Shown here one piece after another: positions 7,508 to 12,134 of a stretch of DNA of 12,134 nt. Every line of letters begins with the position of its first letter. Position 1 is the first letter of the stretch. The notes under the pieces were generated by a model. That model was not told the DNA's origin. It was given only the letters and a program-made list of their open reading frames with translations, and searched no databases. The translations under genes were made by a program, and so were the position numbers. Origin of the DNA: Bacteroidaceae bacterium (GTDB taxonomy: Bacteria > Bacteroidota > Bacteroidia > Bacteroidales > Bacteroidaceae); contig JAFZUB010000147.1 of assembly GCA_017618515.1 (NCBI GenBank), forward strand, positions 1 through 12,134, written 5' to 3'.

Positions 7508-10500
7508 CTAGAAGTCCAGCTGTACGCCGGCTGCAGCAAGACGCTCGTAGTATGAGTTGAACACAGCAGTGTACTTCTTTGCCAGAGCATCGCTACCAAT
7601 CTTCTCAAAGCTGAGGACAGCAGAGTAGAGGTTGGTCATGTATGTATTGCAGCTATAAGCGCTCATCTGCACAGGCTTAGCGGAGTAGTTGAGATACCAG
7701 TTGAGATACTGGTCAGCTGTGCGTGCGAAGATGGTAAGAAGTTCCTCTGCCTTAGCCTTGTTGCCAACAGCATTCCAGGAAAGAGCAAGGTCGTTGGTAC
7801 CACCGATATAGTCGCCATAGCTGACAACCTTCTCGGGGAACACCTCGTCAGACTTCTCAAGCACCTTCTTAGCCCTCTCAAGGTCGCCCCTCTGTACCAG
7901 CTCATCAGCAAGGATAGAGAACAAGCGGCGATTAGAAAGGCACATGTGGCTCATCGTCTCGTCAATATAAATGCCCGGCTGGTTGAGATTACCAAACTTA
8001 TACTTGTGCATCACATTGTCGTACATCTTCTCCACATCCACCGTCATGCCATTAGCGAAGGCGTCGAACGGAGTAACGCGATAGGCCAAGCCCTCCTGCA
8101 CAAAGTGACCCTCTAGTCCGAGGAAATTGTCGGGACCTACGGTGGTGGCAAAATAGATGGGACGCTCCCAGTTGGCATTAGCCAACATCTCAAGCATCAT
8201 CAGCGACGGCTTATACAGCACGTTGCGACCCTTGAGGTTTATCACCATCTCGTCAGGTATCTGACCAGTGCTATCAGCTATGAGCATCTTCGAGCGCTTC
8301 ACCGCCTCCTTGTCGATAGTGATGACGATGCTATCGGTAGGAATAACATTGATCTCAGGATTGCGCACCCAGTACTTGAGGATATTCTTCAGCTCATACG
8401 GGTTATCGCCAAACTGCTTACGCGCAAGTTCAGGATCTTCTTCATAGAAACGCTCTATCTCCGCTTTGTAGCCAGGCTCTATACGAACATAGTCGTTCTG
8501 TCCCGTGACATACTCGGCCCTGCTCCAACTGATGGGCACAGCAGGCGAGCTGTAGGCTGGGCGGCACATCTGGTCGATGTACCAGTCGGTCTGCAGATAG
8601 CTGAGGTTGCATACGCGAGCATCCTGACGCACGCCCTCGGTGTCCTGATTATACCATAGCGGGAAGGTATCGTTGTCACCATTAGTATAGATAATAGGAT
8701 ATGAGCCCTCCTGCAGAGTGTTGAGATAATTCTGCCCGAAGTCGCGACATGCGTAACGTCCACTACGGTCATGGTCGTCCCAATTTTGCGACGCCATCTG
8801 CACGGGAACCAGCACACACACCACGCTTACCAGCGTAGCAACAACAGGATTGCTTATCTTTATGCGCTTCAGCCAGTCGATAATGGCGGCCACGCCCATG
8901 CCCACCCAAATGGCGAAGGCATAGAAGGAACCTGCGTACGCATAATCCCTCTCACGCGGCTGCGACGGAGTCTGATTGAGGTAAACCACAATTGCGATAC
9001 CCGTCATAAAGAACAGGAAGAACACCACCCAGAACTGCTGACCACCCTTGCGACCGCGGAAAGCCTGCCAGAAAAGGCCAAGCAAACCGAGCAACAACGG
9101 CAGGGCGTAATAGACATTGTGACCCTTGTTCTCCTTCAGTACGTCGGGAAGCTGACTCTGATCGCCAAGACGCATATTGTCGATAAAGGAGATACCGGTA
9201 ATCCAGTTGCCGTTCTCGGTCTCGCCAGCTCCCTGTATGTCGTTCTGACGTCCGCAGAAGTTCCACATAAAATAGCGCCAGTACATAAAACCGAGCTGGT
9301 AGCTACCGAAGAAACTGAGATTGTCTATCTGCGTGGGGATCTCCAGAGTCTGCACCTGGCCATTACCCGGATCGTAATCCACGTAGTTATAATGCAACTC
9401 ACCTAACCATGACTTATACTGATTGGCCTTGCCGCTATCCCATATACGTGGGAACAGCATATTCTGCGCATATACATAGTCGCTCTTGCTGCCAACCTTG
9501 ATATAGCTGTCGGGCTCATCAGCGCTAGTCTTCTCTTTGCGCTGATATATATCCTTGCCCTCTGTCTTCTTGGGAATGAGGTGACTGCCATCTTCGGGGT
9601 CTTCCTGCCACTCCAATTGGGAATTGAATGTAGGACCGTAGAGCAATGGCGCCGAGCCATACTGATCGCGAGCCAGATAATCACCAATAGTAAAGATATC
9701 CTCCGGTGAATTCTGATCCATAGGCGGATTGGCCGACGAACGAATCATTATCAAAGCGTACGTGGAGTAGCCTATCATCAGCATAAGGAAGCAAAGGAGC
9801 GTAGTGTTGAGCAAACGGCGCAAATCAGTGTTTGCCACCACTTTCTTAGCCATAAAGAGGGCATAGAACAGTGCGGCAACAATAACTATACCTATCAAAA
9901 TGCTTGAGACGCCGCTACCAAAGAACGGAATACCCAGCATCACGACCGAGGCTATAAAGAGCCACTTGGCCTTGTGCAGCACTTTCTCCTTGAGGCTGAA
10001 CCAGATGGCGCATATAACCACAGTAACCAATATAATAAGGTACACGATAAGACCTGTGTTGAACGGCATGCCCAGCACATTAACAAACAGCAGTTCAAAC
10101 CAACCGCCCACCTTCACGATGCCAGGCACTACGCCGTAGAGGATAATGCCGACAAGCACGAAGCTAAACAGTAATGCCCATAGCGAGCCCTTGACTGCAG
10201 CGCCCGGATAGCGACGATAGTAGAATATCAGAACCATAGCCGGGATGCACAGCAAGTTGAGCAGGTGCACACCTATAGACAAACCCATCAAATAGGCAAT
10301 AAGAACAATCCAACGGTCGGCACCTGGTTTGTCGGCATTGTCCTCCCACTTGAGGATAAGCCAGAATACCAATGCTGTAAAGAAAGAAGAGAACGCATAT
10401 ACCTCACCCTCCACGGCACTGAACCAGAAGGTGTCACTGAACGTATATACTAACGCACCAACCACGCCAGAGCCGATGATAGAAATCATCTGCACAGTAG

Positions 10501-10837
10501 TTTTTACCTCGCCCTTCTCACAGATGAGGCGACGAAGCAAGTGTGTTATCGTCCAGAACAGGAACAAGATGCAGCCCGCGCTAAGCAACGCAGACATAGA
10601 GTTAACCATCTTGGCTACCTGTGTGGGATCGCTGGCAAACTGAGAGAACAGATTGGCCACCAGCATAAAGAATGGTGCACCAGGTGGGTGGCCTACCTCC
10701 AAGCGATAGCCGGTCGTTATAAACTCGGGGCAATCCCAGAAACTGGCGGTCGGCTCAATGGTGGAGCAATAGACTATCGCTGCCACGGCAAACATAAGCC
10801 AGCCGAACACATTGTTCAAAAGGTTGTATCTCTTCAT
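7508..10837 (-). CDS. DUF2723 / TMEM260-like multipass membrane protein, probable GT-C O-mannosyltransferase
   Basis: A 1109-residue membrane protein. The N-terminal third (about 1-365) has roughly ten hydrophobic segments and holds the DUF2723 signature: IEPTASFWDCPEFI (27-40) with an acidic Asp35 in the first outward loop, then GHPPGAP (49-55). This layout is like GT-C glycosyltransferases, where an Asp after the first helix is catalytic. A large hydrophilic loop (about 368-575) follows. More membrane segments (about 577-680) flank the conserved NQTPSQPRERDYAYAGSFYAF region (621-641), split here as NQTPSQPRER and DYAYAGSFYAF. The soluble C-terminal part (about 685-1109) ends in helical repeats that look TPR-like (about 965-1100). 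Human TMEM260 shares DUF2723 plus C-terminal TPRs and is an O-mannosyltransferase. The same activity here, perhaps starting Bacteroidota protein O-glycans, is inferred. It lies between secDF and a deacetylase gene. Confidence 0.85.
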   Translation of the reverse strand: MKRYNLLNNVFGWLMFAVAAIVYCSTIEPTASFWDCPEFITTGYRLEVGHPPGAPFFMLVANLFSQFASDPTQVAKMVNSMSALLSAGCILFLFWTITHLLRRLICEKGEVKTTVQMISIIGSGVVGALVYTFSDTFWFSAVEGEVYAFSSFFTALVFWLILKWEDNADKPGADRWIVLIAYLMGLSIGVHLLNLLCIPAMVLIFYYRRYPGAAVKGSLWALLFSFVLVGIILYGVVPGIVKVGGWFELLFVNVLGMPFNTGLIVYLIILVTVVICAIWFSLKEKVLHKAKWLFIASVVMLGIPFFGSGVSSILIGIVIVAALFYALFMAKKVVANTDLRRLLNTTLLCFLMLMIGYSTYALIMIRSSANPPMDQNSPEDIFTIGDYLARDQYGSAPLLYGPTFNSQLEWQEDPEDGSHLIPKKTEGKDIYQRKEKTSADEPDSYIKVGSKSDYVYAQNMLFPRIWDSGKANQYKSWLGELHYNYVDYDPGNGQVQTLEIPTQIDNLSFFGSYQLGFMYWRYFMWNFCGRQNDIQGAGETENGNWITGISFIDNMRLGDQSQLPDVLKENKGHNVYYALPLLLGLLGLFWQAFRGRKGGQQFWVVFFLFFMTGIAIVVYLNQTPSQPRERDYAYAGSFYAFAIWVGMGVAAIIDWLKRIKISNPVVATLVSVVCVLVPVQMASQNWDDHDRSGRYACRDFGQNYLNTLQEGSYPIIYTNGDNDTFPLWYNQDTEGVRQDARVCNLSYLQTDWYIDQMCRPAYSSPAVPISWSRAEYVTGQNDYVRIEPGYKAEIERFYEEDPELARKQFGDNPYELKNILKYWVRNPEINVIPTDSIVITIDKEAVKRSKMLIADSTGQIPDEMVINLKGRNVLYKPSLMMLEMLANANWERPIYFATTVGPDNFLGLEGHFVQEGLAYRVTPFDAFANGMTVDVEKMYDNVMHKYKFGNLNQPGIYIDETMSHMCLSNRRLFSILADELVQRGDLERAKKVLEKSDEVFPEKVVSYGDYIGGTNDLALSWNAVGNKAKAEELLTIFARTADQYLNWYLNYSAKPVQMSAYSCNTYMTNLYSAVLSFEKIGSDALAKKYTAVFNSYYERLAAAGVQLDF

Positions 10838-10863
10838 TGTTTTGGATTGTTTCTTCTTTAAGA

Positions 10864-10900
10864 TTTTCGGGAGGCACAGTAGGACTGCGCCTCCCGAAAA
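10864..10900. repeat. Strong inverted repeat between secDF and the DUF2723 gene
   Basis: A 12-bp perfect stem, TTTTCGGGAGGC (10864-10875) with GCCTCCCGAAAA (10889-10900), continues past one A-C mismatch into CAG/CTG around a TAGGA loop. The hairpin is very stable, but the T run is on the 5' arm and the A run on the 3' arm on both strands, opposite to an intrinsic terminator. It lies 18 nt after the secDF stop and 26 nt before the DUF2723 start. It may be a 3'-end or processing structure that partly uncouples expression of the two genes. Confidence 0.6.
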
Positions 10901-10917
10901 AGTCTATTTTAAAGCGA

Positions 10918-12134
10918 TTATGCTTCTTTCTCTTCTTCTGCTCCCTGCTTAATCTTGCCACCGAGGATCAGGTAAGCCAACGGGGCTGCGATAAAGAGAG
11001 AGGAAAGTGTGCCGTAGATGACACCGAGTATCATAGCGAACGAGAAGCTGCGGATGCTGTCGCCACCAAGGAAGAATATACACAGCAACACAAGCAATGT
11101 GGTGGTTGACGTGTTGACGGTACGCGCCAGGGTGGTGTTGAGCGACTGATTGAACAGCAACTGCTTGTCGCGCTTGGGATAGAGCTTGAGGAACTCACGT
11201 ATACGGTCGAAGATTACCACCTTATCGTTGATGGAGTAACCGATACACGTCAGCACAGCCGCTATAAATGTCTGGTCAACCTCAAGGCTGAACGGCATCA
11301 CACCCCACAGCAATGAGTAGGTACCGATGATGAGCAGTGAGTCGCAGATAAGACCTACGGTGCTACCAACGGAGAATGCGATATTGCGGAAGCGGATAAA
11401 GATATAAATGAAGATGGCGATGAGGGCGAAGATCACGGCCTTGATAGCGCCATAAGTTACATCCTTAGCCACCGACGGACCCACCTTCTGCGAAGAGATG
11501 ATGGAGCCACCGCTCTGATTGTCACGATCCTTAAACTGCTCGAAAGGCACACCAGCGGAGAGAAGTTTGCCTTCCTTGAGTGACTTGTAGAGGATAGTCT
11601 CTATCTCATTGTCCACAGAGGGATCGTTGCTGTCAATCTTATAGTTGGTAGAGATACGCACTGTCTTACCGTCGGTGCCGAGGGCAAGCACTGCCACGTT
11701 GGCCTCACCGGCATTGGCTGCCACGAGAGTCTTTACATTCTCAGGCACTACTTCCTTCTCAAACTTCACGGTATAGTTGCGACCACCAGTAAAGTCGATA
11801 CCTGCACTCAATCCACGGGTGAAGTAGGAACCGAAGCATACTACCAATGCCACAGCCCAAACCACGAAGCTCACCTTGTAGGCAGACATAAACTTGTACT
11901 TCGTGTTCTGCATCATGTTCTTGGAGAACGGAGTGGTGAAGGTAAGGTCGAGCCACTTATCCTTCTTGTGGAAGTGCTCAAATACTATGCGGGTAAGCCA
12001 TACTGCGGTAAATACGGAAGCCAGCAGACCGATGATAAGGGTGGTGGCGAAACCGCGGCTGGGACCAGTACCGAAGTTAAACAGGATGATACCAGTAATG
12101 ATAGAAGTTAAGTTGGAGTCGATGATGGCCGAGA
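10918..12134 (-). CDS. secDF: Protein translocase subunit SecDF (fused), C-terminal part
   Basis: Partial gene: the 5' part lies beyond the right edge and 404 codons are visible. The product is an inner-membrane partner of SecYEG that uses the proton gradient to help pull secreted proteins into the periplasm. The first visible 70 residues are the end of SecD, including FGTGPSRGFATTLIIG and a final helix. After a short linker (KNMMQNTKYKF) the whole of SecF follows: GIDFTGG, the QKVGPSVAKDV segment, GYSINDKVVIFDRIREF, ARTVNTSTTTLL and the helix with GGDSIRSFSFAMILG. The Met at 11916 looks like a SecF start, but the frame continues without a stop through SecD to the edge, so this is the fused form usual in Bacteroidota. 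It ends in a charged tail and heads an apparent operon with the DUF2723 and deacetylase genes. Confidence 0.95.
   Translation of the reverse strand, partial: SAIIDSNLTSIITGIILFNFGTGPSRGFATTLIIGLLASVFTAVWLTRIVFEHFHKKDKWLDLTFTTPFSKNMMQNTKYKFMSAYKVSFVVWAVALVVCFGSYFTRGLSAGIDFTGGRNYTVKFEKEVVPENVKTLVAANAGEANVAVLALGTDGKTVRISTNYKIDSNDPSVDNEIETILYKSLKEGKLLSAGVPFEQFKDRDNQSGGSIISSQKVGPSVAKDVTYGAIKAVIFALIAIFIYIFIRFRNIAFSVGSTVGLICDSLLIIGTYSLLWGVMPFSLEVDQTFIAAVLTCIGYSINDKVVIFDRIREFLKLYPKRDKQLLFNQSLNTTLARTVNTSTTTLLVLLCIFFLGGDSIRSFSFAMILGVIYGTLSSLFIAAPLAYLILGGKIKQGAEEEKEA

Noticed and set aside
8771..9406. 211-codon plus-strand open frame inside the DUF2723 gene
   Set aside because: Antisense shadow of a conserved membrane-protein gene; composition is His/Thr/Glu-rich without a domain, as expected from reverse-reading hydrophobic codons.
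10918..11916. Stand-alone SecF starting at 11916
   Set aside because: The frame continues upstream without a stop and encodes the SecD C-terminal motif FGTGPSRGF, so it is a SecDF fusion.
1..12134. Mobile elements, CRISPR arrays, defence genes, tRNA or rRNA genes
   Set aside because: No transposase, integrase, repeat-spacer pattern, toxin-antitoxin pair or RNA gene was seen; nearly all of the window is explained by housekeeping genes.

Overview
The window looks like a stretch of core chromosome from a member of the Bacteroidales, most likely Prevotella-like. Three things point there. SecD and SecF are fused in one reading frame. The malate dehydrogenase, Kdo transferase and DUF2723 proteins have the forms usual in Bacteroidota. 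Upstream regions carry the Bacteroidota -7 promoter element TAnnTTTG, and no Shine-Dalgarno motif is obvious before the starts. The family-level guess rests on recollection of related proteins and on a degenerate 8-nt repeat after mdh, so it is only moderately secure.

Layout from left to right. A porin/OmpA-family outer membrane protein (minus strand) runs off the left edge. A 285-bp intergenic region follows, holding its promoter, a predicted 5'-UTR stem-loop, a likely terminator and an 8-nt tandem repeat. Then come malate dehydrogenase (mdh, minus) and a 7TM-HD cyclic-di-AMP phosphodiesterase of the PgpH family (minus). A 184-bp divergent promoter region leads to gltX (glutamyl-tRNA synthetase) and waaA (Kdo transferase), both plus strand, 14 bp apart and probably co-transcribed. 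waaA overlaps tail-to-tail by 11 bp with a minus-strand operon. Read in its own direction, that operon is secDF (running off the right edge), then a large DUF2723 membrane protein related to the TMEM260 O-mannosyltransferase, then a cytoplasmic-looking polysaccharide deacetylase.

Functionally the window mixes central metabolism (mdh), translation (gltX), nucleotide second-messenger turnover (pgpH) and cell-envelope building (outer membrane protein, waaA, secDF, DUF2723 protein, deacetylase). The most interesting grouping is secDF with the DUF2723 protein. It would place protein export beside a candidate initiating enzyme for periplasmic protein O-glycosylation, a pathway known in Bacteroidota; the role of this protein is an inference.

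I see no mobile element, CRISPR array, tRNA, rRNA or phage gene, and no sign of recent horizontal transfer. All complete reading frames look intact. The window is mainly ordinary housekeeping DNA; the second-look items are mostly non-coding structures between genes.
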